DNA of 64,000 bases from Lachnospiraceae bacterium MD335 (lineage in GTDB: Bacteria > Bacillota > Clostridia > Lachnospirales > Lachnospiraceae). Below, one piece after another: positions 35,846 to 43,816 of the stretch. Every line of letters starts with the position of its first letter. Position 1 is the first letter of the stretch. A model generated the notes under the pieces. The model saw only the letters and a list, made by a program, of their open reading frames with translations. It did not search any database and was not told the DNA's origin. The stretch spans positions 1,014,917 to 1,078,916 of the forward strand of contig KE159617.1 in assembly GCA_000403335.2 (NCBI GenBank). Reading direction: 5' to 3'. A program made the position numbers and the translations under genes.

Positions 35846-35875
35846 TTGACATTTTTTGTGGCATTTTGATATATT
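35846..35875 (+). promoter_or_regulatory. Promoter of the sugar ABC transporter genes
   Basis: TTGACA, 18 nt, TATATT. The predicted start is near 35882, directly on the cre-like site. This gives the transporter its own promoter within the locus. Confidence 0.65.
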
Positions 35876-35882
35876 GCAGGGC

Positions 35883-35896
35883 AGAAAACGTTTAAG
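35883..35896. promoter_or_regulatory. cre-like catabolite control site
   Basis: AGAAAACGTTTAAG matches 10 of 14 positions of TGAAAACGTTTTCA, including the central CG. Its place just after the promoter suits CcpA roadblock repression of the transporter. Confidence 0.5.
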
Positions 35897-35953
35897 ATGG
35901 TTGTAACAAAGCAATCAAAGAAATGAAAAATAAAGTAATAGGAGGAATGAAAC

Positions 35954-37333
35954 ATGAAAAAGAAGTTAGTCAGTATCGTATTAATGACAGCGCTTGCGGC
36001 AGGCGCACTGGCAGGCTGCGGCGGACAGGGCGGCTCGGGTACAGCGTCAGCTACGGACGAGGGCAAGATTATCAACATCTACAGCTGGAACAACGAGTTT
36101 CGTGAGCGCGTGGAACTGGTTTATCCCGAGGTGAAGGAAACGTCTGCGGACGGAACGGTGACTATCTTAAAAGACGGAACGGAAATACACTGGATTATCA
36201 ATCCCAATCAGGACGGCGTTTATCAGCAAAAGCTTGACGAGGCGCTGCTCAATCAGGCAAGCGCTGCGGCGGACGACAAGGTTGACATTTTCTTATCAGA
36301 AACAGATTATGTAAATAAATACACCGATGCGGAGGCGGACGTTGCAATGCCTTTAACAGACCTTGGCATCAATCCCGATACGGATCTTGCGGATCAGTAC
36401 AGTTTTACAAAAGTAACGGCGTCTGACGAGAACGGCGTGCAGAGAGGTTCAACATGGCAGTGCTGCCCTGGACTGATTGTATACCGCCGCGACATTGCAA
36501 AAGAGGTGTTCGGTACGGACGACCCCGAGGAAATCGGCGCGAAGGTGAAGGACTGGGATACAATTAAGGTGACGGCAGGCGAGCTGAAGGCAAAAGGTTA
36601 TTATACGTTTGCGTCGTATGCGGACACATTCCGTCTTTACGGCAACAGCATTGACGCGCCGTGGGTTGCACCGGGCGAAACCGTAATTAAGGTTGACCAA
36701 AAGATTATGAACTGGATTAATGATTCCAAGGAATGGGTGGACGCAGGTTATTTGGACAAAACCGTGAAGGGACAGTGGAATTCCGACTGGAATCAGGCGA
36801 TGGGCTCTTCTTCAAAGGTGTTTGCGTTCCTGTTTCCGGCATGGGGCATTGATTTTACGTTAAAGCCCAACTGGGACGGCGGGGACGGCATGTGGGCGGT
36901 AACAAATCCTCCGCAGGAATACAACTGGGGCGGTTCTTATGTGCATGCGTGTGCAGGTACGGACAATCCGCAGCATGTAAAGGACATTATCATGGCAGTA
37001 ACTGCAGATACGGACAATCTGTTAAAGATTTCACAGGAAAAGACGGACTTTACCAATACGCAGAGCAGCATGAGAAAGGCGGCTACGGACGACAAGAACT
37101 TTTCTTCTGAATTCCTCGGCGGACAAAATCCATTTAAGTATTTCTCTCCGGTTGCGGAAAATATCGTGATTGCACCGCTTTCCGCTTACGACCAGGGCTG
37201 CGTGGAATTAATCCAAAATTCATTCAGCGATTATTTTCAGGGAATGGTTGACTTTGACAAGGCAAAGGCAAACTTTGAGACGGCAATTATTGAGCGTTAT
37301 CCGGAAATTACCGAGGTACAATGGCCGCAATAA
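35954..37333 (+). CDS. ABC transporter sugar-binding lipoprotein
   Basis: 459 residues. A lipoprotein signal peptide with lipobox LAGC (lipidated Cys22) is followed by a family 1 extracellular solute-binding fold (TVTILKDGTEIHWIINPN..., Trp-rich pocket segments TWQCCPGLIVYRR, GAPWVA-like DAPWVAPGET and PAWGIDFTLKPNWDGG). Anchored outside the membrane, it delivers oligosaccharide to the two permeases that follow. Neighbouring phosphorylases point to a beta-gluco-oligosaccharide ligand. No ATPase gene is nearby, so a shared MsmK/UgpC-type ATPase is expected. GGAGG precedes the ATG. Confidence 0.93.
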   Translation: MKKKLVSIVLMTALAAGALAGCGGQGGSGTASATDEGKIINIYSWNNEFRERVELVYPEVKETSADGTVTILKDGTEIHWIINPNQDGVYQQKLDEALLNQASAAADDKVDIFLSETDYVNKYTDAEADVAMPLTDLGINPDTDLADQYSFTKVTASDENGVQRGSTWQCCPGLIVYRRDIAKEVFGTDDPEEIGAKVKDWDTIKVTAGELKAKGYYTFASYADTFRLYGNSIDAPWVAPGETVIKVDQKIMNWINDSKEWVDAGYLDKTVKGQWNSDWNQAMGSSSKVFAFLFPAWGIDFTLKPNWDGGDGMWAVTNPPQEYNWGGSYVHACAGTDNPQHVKDIIMAVTADTDNLLKISQEKTDFTNTQSSMRKAATDDKNFSSEFLGGQNPFKYFSPVAENIVIAPLSAYDQGCVELIQNSFSDYFQGMVDFDKAKANFETAIIERYPEITEVQWPQ

Positions 37334-37351
37334 AAAAAGTATCTGACGATT

Positions 37352-37503
37352 TACTGCGGTGCGTTTGCGCACCGCAGTATGCCTAAGAGAGCATTGATGA
37401 AATCAATACTCCGTTAGGCGTGCAGAATGCACACGAATTTACAAAGGAAGTTGCTGCTTCGCAGCGTAAATTCGGCGCGGAAAACGCTTTAATCAGCGTT
37501 TCC
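37352..37503 (+). other. Five consecutive hairpins between binding protein and permease
   Basis: A: 12-bp perfect stem around TACTGCGGTGCG (37352-37379). B: GCCTAA / TTAGGC (37381-37419) with inner ATTGAT-GAA-ATCAAT. C: GTGC-AGAAT-GCAC (37420-37432). D: GAATTTAC / GTAAATTC (37435-37473) with inner GCTGC-TTC-GCAGC. E: GGAAAACGCT / AGCGTTTCC (37479-37503). No U-run follows any of them, so they look like RNA stabilising or processing structure rather than a simple terminator. Confidence 0.8.
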
Positions 37504-37531
37504 CCTATATAAAAGAAGGGAATGATAGCAT

Positions 37532-38482
37532 ATGAAACAAAAACGTAAAAAGATTGATTATGCAAAATGGGGATATATTTTCATTCTTCCGTTTTTTGCA
37601 GCTTTTTTCATTTTTTCCTTTATTCCTTTGATTGATACTATTCGCTACAGCTTCTACGAATACTACCGTTCGGGAATTAAGGAGATTGGTCCGAATTTTG
37701 TCGGATTCCAAAATTATGCCAGCCTGCTGCAGACCGATATGATAAAGTATGCGGGAAATACGCTGATTTTGTGGCTAATCGGATTTGTCCCGCAGATTGT
37801 GATTGCGCTTTTGCTTGCACAGTGGTTTGTGGACGCGCGCTTAAAGCTTCACGGCAAGCAGTTCTTTAAAGTGGTTATCTACCTTCCGAACCTGATTATG
37901 GCATCGGCATTTGCAATGTTGTTTTTCACGCTGTTTTCGACAAACGGACCGATGAATTCCATTCTGATGTCGATGGGGCTTACGGACCATGCAATTGATT
38001 TTATGGGCTCAGTGTTTGGAACACGGTCGTTGGTTGGACTGATGAATTTTCTGATGTGGTTTGGTAATACGACGATTATGCTGATGGCGGCGATTATGGG
38101 TATCAGCCCGGATATTTTTGAGGCGTCGGAGCTTGACGGGTGCAGCAGTACGCAGCGGTTTTTCCATATCACGCTTCCGCTTATCCGCCCGATTTTGGCA
38201 TACACGCTGATTACGTCCATTATCGGCGGACTGCAGATGTTTGACGTGCCGCAGATTTTGACAAACGGACAGGGAAATCCCGACCGTACGTCCATGACGC
38301 TGATTATGTTCCTGAACAGTCATTTGAAGAGTAAAAACTATGGTATGGCAGGTTCGCTGTCGGTATATCTGTTTATTGTAAGCGGCATTTTGTGCTTTAT
38401 CGTTTACCGCATGACAAATGATGATGATTCGGACGGTTCTAAGGCTGCTGCAAGGAAAAAGCGGAAAGCGGGAAGGAGATAA
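37532..38482 (+). CDS. Sugar ABC transporter permease (MalF/LacF type)
   Basis: 316 residues with six membrane helices. The coupling-loop EAA motif is seen as EASELDGCSSTQRFFHITLPLIRP (about 190-215). The N-terminal helix PFFAAFFIFSFIPLIDTIRYSF is typical of the first permease in CUT1 sugar importers. It pairs with the next permease in the membrane. It lies 199 bp after the binding-protein stop, a gap filled with hairpins, which would lower its level relative to the binding protein. AAGAAGGGAATG precedes the ATG. Confidence 0.93.
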   Translation: MKQKRKKIDYAKWGYIFILPFFAAFFIFSFIPLIDTIRYSFYEYYRSGIKEIGPNFVGFQNYASLLQTDMIKYAGNTLILWLIGFVPQIVIALLLAQWFVDARLKLHGKQFFKVVIYLPNLIMASAFAMLFFTLFSTNGPMNSILMSMGLTDHAIDFMGSVFGTRSLVGLMNFLMWFGNTTIMLMAAIMGISPDIFEASELDGCSSTQRFFHITLPLIRPILAYTLITSIIGGLQMFDVPQILTNGQGNPDRTSMTLIMFLNSHLKSKNYGMAGSLSVYLFIVSGILCFIVYRMTNDDDSDGSKAAARKKRKAGRR

Positions 38483-38487
38483 AACGT

Positions 38488-39333
38488 ATGAATTCAAAAA
38501 CATTAAGCGCTCTGCGCAGTATTTTTGCACATGTAGTTCTGATTATTTTATCGTTTATGTGCCTGTTTTTCTTCTATATCTTATTTGTCAATGCGACGCG
38601 CTCGCACGCGGATTTGCAAAAAGGCTTTTCGGCGCTTCCGGGAGGTCACTTTTGGCAGAATTTAAAAAATGTGGCAAACGACGGAACGTTTCCGATGATA
38701 AGGGGTATTTTAAACAGCCTCATCGTATCAGGAAGCTGTGCGGCAATTTGTACTTATTTTTCATCGCTCACGGCATACGGATTGTACGCGTATGATTTCA
38801 AATTAAAGAAAATCGCGTTTACGTTTATCATGGCAATTCTTGTCATGCCGACGCAGGTAACGGCAATGGGCTTTTTGCGGCTGATTACGAAAATGGGCAT
38901 GTATGATTCCCTGCTGCCGCTGATTATCCCGTCGATTGCGTCACCGTCCGTATTTTATTTTATGTACAGTTATCTGCAGTCATCGCTGCCGCTGTCTTTG
39001 GTGGAGGCGGCAAGAATTGACGGCTCGAAGGAGTTTCGGACATTTAACCAAATCGTCCTTCCGATTATGAAACCGGCAATCGCGGTGCAGGCAATCTTTA
39101 CGTTTGTCGGTTCTTGGAACAATTATTTCGTTCCTGCGTTGGTCATTCAATCAAAGGACAAAATGACGGTGCCGATTTTAATTGCCATGCTGCGCGGCGC
39201 GGATTACATGAACTTTGACATGGGTAAGATTTACATGATGATTATGGTGGCGATTGTGCCGATTATCCTTGTCTATCTGCTTTTGTCAAAATATATTATT
39301 GCAGGTGTGACGCTTGGAGGCGTTAAGGGATAA
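38488..39333 (+). CDS. Sugar ABC transporter permease (MalG/LacG type)
   Basis: 281 residues, six helices, EAA loop VEAARIDGSKEFRTFNQIVLPIMKPAI (about 170-195) and a C-terminal YIIAGVTLGGVKG, the classic MalG/LacG ending. Second permease of the CUT1 importer, 5 nt after the first. The GH3 gene follows 2 nt after its stop. Confidence 0.94.
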   Translation: MNSKTLSALRSIFAHVVLIILSFMCLFFFYILFVNATRSHADLQKGFSALPGGHFWQNLKNVANDGTFPMIRGILNSLIVSGSCAAICTYFSSLTAYGLYAYDFKLKKIAFTFIMAILVMPTQVTAMGFLRLITKMGMYDSLLPLIIPSIASPSVFYFMYSYLQSSLPLSLVEAARIDGSKEFRTFNQIVLPIMKPAIAVQAIFTFVGSWNNYFVPALVIQSKDKMTVPILIAMLRGADYMNFDMGKIYMMIMVAIVPIILVYLLLSKYIIAGVTLGGVKG

Positions 39334-39335
39334 GA

Positions 39336-41801
39336 ATGGGTGAAGCTATGACAGAAAAAAACAAAATTCACAGCGGTACGCTGACACAAAATCCTTCACA
39401 GCGGGAAATGATACATAGCATGTTTGCACGGGAGGCAGCGGCGCAGGGGATTGTGCTCTTAAAAAACGAAGACATTCTCCCGCTGGAACGGTCTAAGGCG
39501 ATTGCGCTGTTTGGAGCCGGAGCAGGAAAGACTGTCAAGGGAGGTATTGGCTCAGGAGATGTCAACAACCGGGAAACAGTTTCCATATACCAAGGACTTA
39601 CGGACGCAGGTATACACGTTACAAGTAAGGACTGGCTGACGGATTACGAGAGGCGTTATGCGCACGCAAGGGCTGCGTGGAAGGAAAAGATACTGGCGGA
39701 CGCAAAGGGCATGGAAAATCCCTTTGACGCTTATGCGGCAAATCCGTTTGTCATGCCGACAGGGCGCAGCATAGCGGCTGATGATATGGAAGGGGCGGCG
39801 GCAGCGGTTTATGTCATCAGCCGAATCTCCGGGGAAGGAAAGGATCGCCGCAGGGAAGAAGGCGATTATTATTTAAGCGCAGCGGAGCGGGAGGACCTTC
39901 TGTTTTTAAACGGACAAAATCTTCCAATCGTACTGATTTTAAATGTCGGCGCGCCGATAGAGCTGACGGGGATTTTGCAGGAGGCACAAAATATCAGGGC
40001 AATCCTGCATTGTTCCCTGCCCGGTCAGGAGGGCGGTCATGCGGTGGCAGATGTGCTTTTCGCAGATGTAACGCCAAGCGGCAGGCTCACAACGACTTGG
40101 GCGAGGCACTATGCGGATTATCCGTCTGCCGAAACGTTCGGCTATCTGAACAAAAATTTGGAATATGACGAATACAGAGAGGGCATTTATGTCGGATACC
40201 GTTACTTTGACAGTTTTGATATTCAACCGCTCTTTCCGTTTGGATACGGGCTTTCTTATACGGACTTTTCGATAGCGACGCAAGGGGTTCGCAGGACGGA
40301 AACGGGGTTTGAGGTAGAAGTCACGGTACAAAATACAGGAACGATGTATGCCGGCAGAGAGGTTGTGCAGGTTTATGCGGTCCTGCCGCAGGAGGGACTG
40401 GCAAAGGAACTGCGCAGGCTTATCGGCTTTGCAAAGACAAAAACACTGCGCCCCGGGGAAACGCAGCAGCTTAGCGTTGTAATTGACCAAAAGCAGCTTG
40501 CAGGCTTTTCGGAGCAGCTCCATGCATGGACGATTGAGCAGGGAGTGTACGGTATATGGGTGGGGAGCCATTTGGCGTCCTTGCAGCCCGCAGCTTTGCT
40601 TTCGGTTAAGGAGCAGGTTATTTTGGAGGAGACAAGCGCCATTTGCCCGAAAAAGGCAGGATTTGAGGAGCTTTGGGCACCCGAAACGCGAAAACGCAAA
40701 GCGCAGGAGTATCTTGCGCAGGCAAAGGCGCAAGGGGTTTTGCAGCTTGACTTTGTGCCGCAAAAGGAAGTGCGAAAGGAGGTTCAGACTCCGGTTGCGA
40801 AGGGGTATGCTGTTGAGGAGCTGATACCGCTTTTATATGGAAAGCTGTCACAGGAGGGCGGTATGCTTGGCGCAGCAGGAATTTCCGTACCGGGATCTGC
40901 CGGGGAAACGACGGGGGCGCTTGCGCATTACGGAAAACGTGCTTTGGTGATGGCAGACGGTCCGGCAGGACTGCGTTTACGGCAAAATTATGCGGTCGAC
41001 CGCAAGACGGATACCATATACGGAACAGGAGTTCTTGGCTCGCTCGAAAACGGCTTTTTGGAAGAGGTGGAAGCGCATGAGGATGCGGACTGGTATTATC
41101 AGTATTGTACGGCGTTTCCGGTCGGAACGGCATTGGCGCAGACATGGGATACGGCGCTCATGAAACGGTTTGGCAGCGCCATAGCAGTTGAGATGGAGGA
41201 GTTTCAGATTGACTTGTGGCTTGCTCCCGGCATGAATATCCATAGAAATCCTTTGTGCGGGAGAAATTTCGAGTATTATTCGGAGGACCCGTTTTTGTCC
41301 GGTATGATGGCAGCGGCAGTGACAGCTGGTGTACAAAGCAATAAAAGATGCGGCGTGACAATCAAGCACTTTGCCTGCAACAATCAGGAGGACAACAGAA
41401 TGGCAGTTGACGCGCGCGTTTCAGAGCGCGCCCTGCGGGAAATTTACCTGCGCGGATTCGAGATTGCGGTAAAGGAAAGCGCGCCGGCGGCAATCATGTC
41501 TTCCTATAACTGCATAAACGGCGTCCATACGGCAAACAGCCGGGATCTTTGTACAACGGTTGCGCGCGGTGAGTGGGGCTTTGAGGGGATTATTATGTCG
41601 GACTGGAATACGACGGTTCCAAAGGACGGGAGTGTGCCGTGGCAGTGCGTTGCGGCAGGAAATGATATTATTATGCCGGGAAACCGCAAAGATGCGGAAA
41701 ATATCCGTGCGGCATATGCGCAGGGACTGCTTTCGGAGGACGAAATCCGCTGCTGCGCGGGGCGTATTCTTGCATTGATTGAAAGACTGGCAGGAGGTTA
41801 A
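39336..41801 (+). CDS. GH3 beta-glucosidase-type enzyme with reversed domain order
   Basis: 821 residues, cytosolic. The alpha/beta-sandwich domain comes first (LLKNEDILPLERSKAIALFGAGAGKT, about 35-290), then a fibronectin-III-like domain (about 310-430) and last the TIM barrel (about 500-815). The barrel has GPAGLRL, HRNPLCGRNFEYYSEDP, KHFACNNQEDNR and the nucleophile Asp in IIMSDWN. Most GH3 enzymes have the barrel first. Predicted to hydrolyse the imported beta-oligosaccharide alongside the GH94 enzymes. Start ATG 39336 or, less likely, 39348. Confidence 0.93.
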   Translation: MGEAMTEKNKIHSGTLTQNPSQREMIHSMFAREAAAQGIVLLKNEDILPLERSKAIALFGAGAGKTVKGGIGSGDVNNRETVSIYQGLTDAGIHVTSKDWLTDYERRYAHARAAWKEKILADAKGMENPFDAYAANPFVMPTGRSIAADDMEGAAAAVYVISRISGEGKDRRREEGDYYLSAAEREDLLFLNGQNLPIVLILNVGAPIELTGILQEAQNIRAILHCSLPGQEGGHAVADVLFADVTPSGRLTTTWARHYADYPSAETFGYLNKNLEYDEYREGIYVGYRYFDSFDIQPLFPFGYGLSYTDFSIATQGVRRTETGFEVEVTVQNTGTMYAGREVVQVYAVLPQEGLAKELRRLIGFAKTKTLRPGETQQLSVVIDQKQLAGFSEQLHAWTIEQGVYGIWVGSHLASLQPAALLSVKEQVILEETSAICPKKAGFEELWAPETRKRKAQEYLAQAKAQGVLQLDFVPQKEVRKEVQTPVAKGYAVEELIPLLYGKLSQEGGMLGAAGISVPGSAGETTGALAHYGKRALVMADGPAGLRLRQNYAVDRKTDTIYGTGVLGSLENGFLEEVEAHEDADWYYQYCTAFPVGTALAQTWDTALMKRFGSAIAVEMEEFQIDLWLAPGMNIHRNPLCGRNFEYYSEDPFLSGMMAAAVTAGVQSNKRCGVTIKHFACNNQEDNRMAVDARVSERALREIYLRGFEIAVKESAPAAIMSSYNCINGVHTANSRDLCTTVARGEWGFEGIIMSDWNTTVPKDGSVPWQCVAAGNDIIMPGNRKDAENIRAAYAQGLLSEDEIRCCAGRILALIERLAGG

Positions 41802-41820
41802 GCAGTTCCTCCTGCCGTTT
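41789..41820 (+). terminator. Terminator of the oligosaccharide operon
   Basis: 9-bp perfect stem GGCAGGAGG / CCTCCTGCC, then GTTTGATTT. The GH3 stop codon lies in the loop. The convergent AraC gene ends 16 bp further on. Confidence 0.65.
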
Positions 41821-41835
41821 GATTTCTGTTTCCCG

Positions 41836-42591
41836 CTACTCGTTTGTTACATTCCAAGTTTCGCGGGAGTGGAGGTCGCGGTATTTTTTGGGCGTCATGC
41901 CGGTAAATTCTTTAAAAAGCTGTATGAAATGGCTTTGGGAAGAAAACGACAGGTAAGTTGCAATTTCGATTAAACTGTAGTCGCAGTATTTTAATAAATG
42001 CTGCGCTTTTTCAATTTTCTTTTCGCGCACGTAATCGCTTACCGACACGCCGGTTTCTTTTTTGAAAAGACGGGAGAGGTAGCTTGCGGAGAGGCCGGTA
42101 TATTCGGCGAGGTCCTCAATTGTAATCCGCTCCGTAATGTGGGCGTAAATGTAATCAATGCAGGTGATAATGGGCTTTGATGCGCCCTGATTTCGGATTA
42201 AAAAACGCATTTTTCCCGTGAAATCAAGGACCATGCGGTCATGGAGCTCTGCGACGGATGCGGTGGTGTTCAGGCTGTCAAGCTTGAGAATGTAGAAATC
42301 GCTTAGTCGAAATGCCTGTTCCAGCTCCATGCCTGCCTCGACGCAGAGTCTTGTCACGAACGCTGTCGTGATGACAAAGTGGTATTTGAGGTTGGTCACG
42401 TCGTCGCGGGACAAAAGACCGACGCCGTCCGTTTCGATAAATTTCTTTTCCTTGCAGTTTTGCCGCACGAAGTCGATGTCGCCGGAGCTGACTGCGTGGA
42501 AAAAGAGCTGCTCGTCGCTGAGCGGGCGGTGAAATTTTTCTTCTTCACTGTCTAAGGTTTCCTGGGTGTACCATTCCTGTAATAATCTCAT
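41836..42591 (-). CDS. AraC family transcriptional regulator
   Basis: 251 residues from ATG 42591 (GGAGG 9 nt upstream); an in-frame ATG at 42681 has none. The N-terminal 150 residues are an unassigned sensor region. The C-terminal double helix-turn-helix (about 150-250) includes ITIEDLAEYTGLSASYLSRLFKKETGVSVSDYVREKKIEKAQHLLKY and LSFSSQSHFIQLFKEFTGMTPKKYRDL. It faces the GH94/ABC/GH3 locus convergently and is its likely regulator. Confidence 0.92.
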   Translation of the reverse strand: MRLLQEWYTQETLDSEEEKFHRPLSDEQLFFHAVSSGDIDFVRQNCKEKKFIETDGVGLLSRDDVTNLKYHFVITTAFVTRLCVEAGMELEQAFRLSDFYILKLDSLNTTASVAELHDRMVLDFTGKMRFLIRNQGASKPIITCIDYIYAHITERITIEDLAEYTGLSASYLSRLFKKETGVSVSDYVREKKIEKAQHLLKYCDYSLIEIATYLSFSSQSHFIQLFKEFTGMTPKKYRDLHSRETWNVTNE

Positions 42592-42821
42592 AGGCGTATT
42601 CCTCCGGTTTCTTATGGTGAGTAGCTTATTTGCCCACTCGATTGTTAGGGTGATTGTATCATAAATGGGGTGCTTTTGCAATGTATGGTAAGATTGACAA
42701 GTGCTGGAGGGAAGGTTTATGATGTGAGAAAACGACAGATTATTGATAAGCTTCCGGAATATAAAGTGAAAAATTTGCTTTTGTTTTTAAAAGGAATCCA
42801 GACAATTGAAAGGAATAATGA

Positions 42822-43664
42822 ATGGTTACGATTACAAACGAAACAGTCAGCCATGCGATTGATTATATTTTGCAACATATCGGCGAGGAGTTGTCGGTGG
42901 AGGACGTGGCGGCGCACTGTCATTTTTCCAAGTATCATTTCAGCAGAATGTTTAAGGAGCAGACGGGGGAGAGCGTGTATGCGTTTATTAAGCGGCTGAA
43001 GCTAGAGCAGAGTGCGTTCCGGCTGAAGGTGGAGCGGGGGCGCAGCGTTACGGACATTGGATATGCGTTTGGGTATAGTCCGTCCAATTACAGTTGGCTG
43101 TTTCGGCAACAGTATCAGACTAATCCGGTCAATTTTCGCAGAAACTGTTATGAAACGACGATACGGCACCCGTTTTTTCACAATACAGCCAGTCAAATGG
43201 AGAGCTTTGCAGAATGTGACAAAAAAATGACGGTGCAGATGCTGCCGGATTATGATGTGATATATGAGCGCAGAATTGGCAGCTACCGCTATCTGAGCGG
43301 GCAGTGGCATGATTTTATGGAAAAATACAGGGAGTATATAACGGACGATACGCTGTTTTTTGAACGGACGTTTGACGATCCCGCGATTACGGACAAGGAT
43401 GGTTGTCTGTACGATATTTGCATGAGTATCGCTGGTGACGTGCCGTTTGAGAATACTTGCACGATAGCGGGCGGGAAGTGCGCGGTGTACGCCTACAAGG
43501 GACTGGGAAAGCATATTTATGCGGCGTATCAGACGATTTTTACCGTGTGGCTGCCGCAGGCGGGGTATGTGCTGGACGACCGCAGCGGGTTTGACATTTA
43601 CCGTATGGTAGATGAAAAATCGGGGTATATGGAGCTGGATATTTGTCTGCCGGTGAAATCGTAG
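42822..43664 (+). CDS. AraC family regulator with GyrI-like effector domain
   Basis: 280 residues. The N-terminal AraC DNA-binding domain (about 1-105: LSVEDVAAHCHFSKYHFSRMFKEQTGESVYAFIKRLKLEQSAFRL, VTDIGYAFGYSPSNYSWLFRQQYQTNPVNFRR) is fused to a GyrI-like effector domain (about 125-278, ...YRYLSGQWHDFMEKY). Such proteins bind drugs or small hydrophobic molecules, as in Rob or BmrR-like sensors. The MATE pump gene follows in the same direction 152 bp on, so drug-responsive control of that pump is likely. AAAGGAAT precedes the ATG. Confidence 0.9.
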   Translation: MVTITNETVSHAIDYILQHIGEELSVEDVAAHCHFSKYHFSRMFKEQTGESVYAFIKRLKLEQSAFRLKVERGRSVTDIGYAFGYSPSNYSWLFRQQYQTNPVNFRRNCYETTIRHPFFHNTASQMESFAECDKKMTVQMLPDYDVIYERRIGSYRYLSGQWHDFMEKYREYITDDTLFFERTFDDPAITDKDGCLYDICMSIAGDVPFENTCTIAGGKCAVYAYKGLGKHIYAAYQTIFTVWLPQAGYVLDDRSGFDIYRMVDEKSGYMELDICLPVKS

Positions 43665-43759
43665 TTTGGCTGGTTTCAACAAAATGAAGTTCCCAAAAGA
43701 CAAGAGGCGGTACTGAAATTGACTTTTTAAAAAGCACAAATTCAGAAGTTTATATTTTG

Positions 43760-43810
43760 ACCTCCTGATATGATAGTTCTTGTTTCAAAGAAAATATCAT
43801 GTCAGGAGGT
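43760..43810 (+). promoter_or_regulatory. Hairpin that buries the MATE ribosome-binding site
   Basis: Arms 43760-43775 and 43795-43810 form 16 pairs (one G-U) around a 19-nt loop that can itself pair TTCTT / AAGAA. The right arm contains the full AGGAGGT Shine-Dalgarno of the MATE gene (start 43817). It may act as an RNA switch or as a DNA operator. Confidence 0.7.
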
Positions 43811-43816
43811 TTTATT

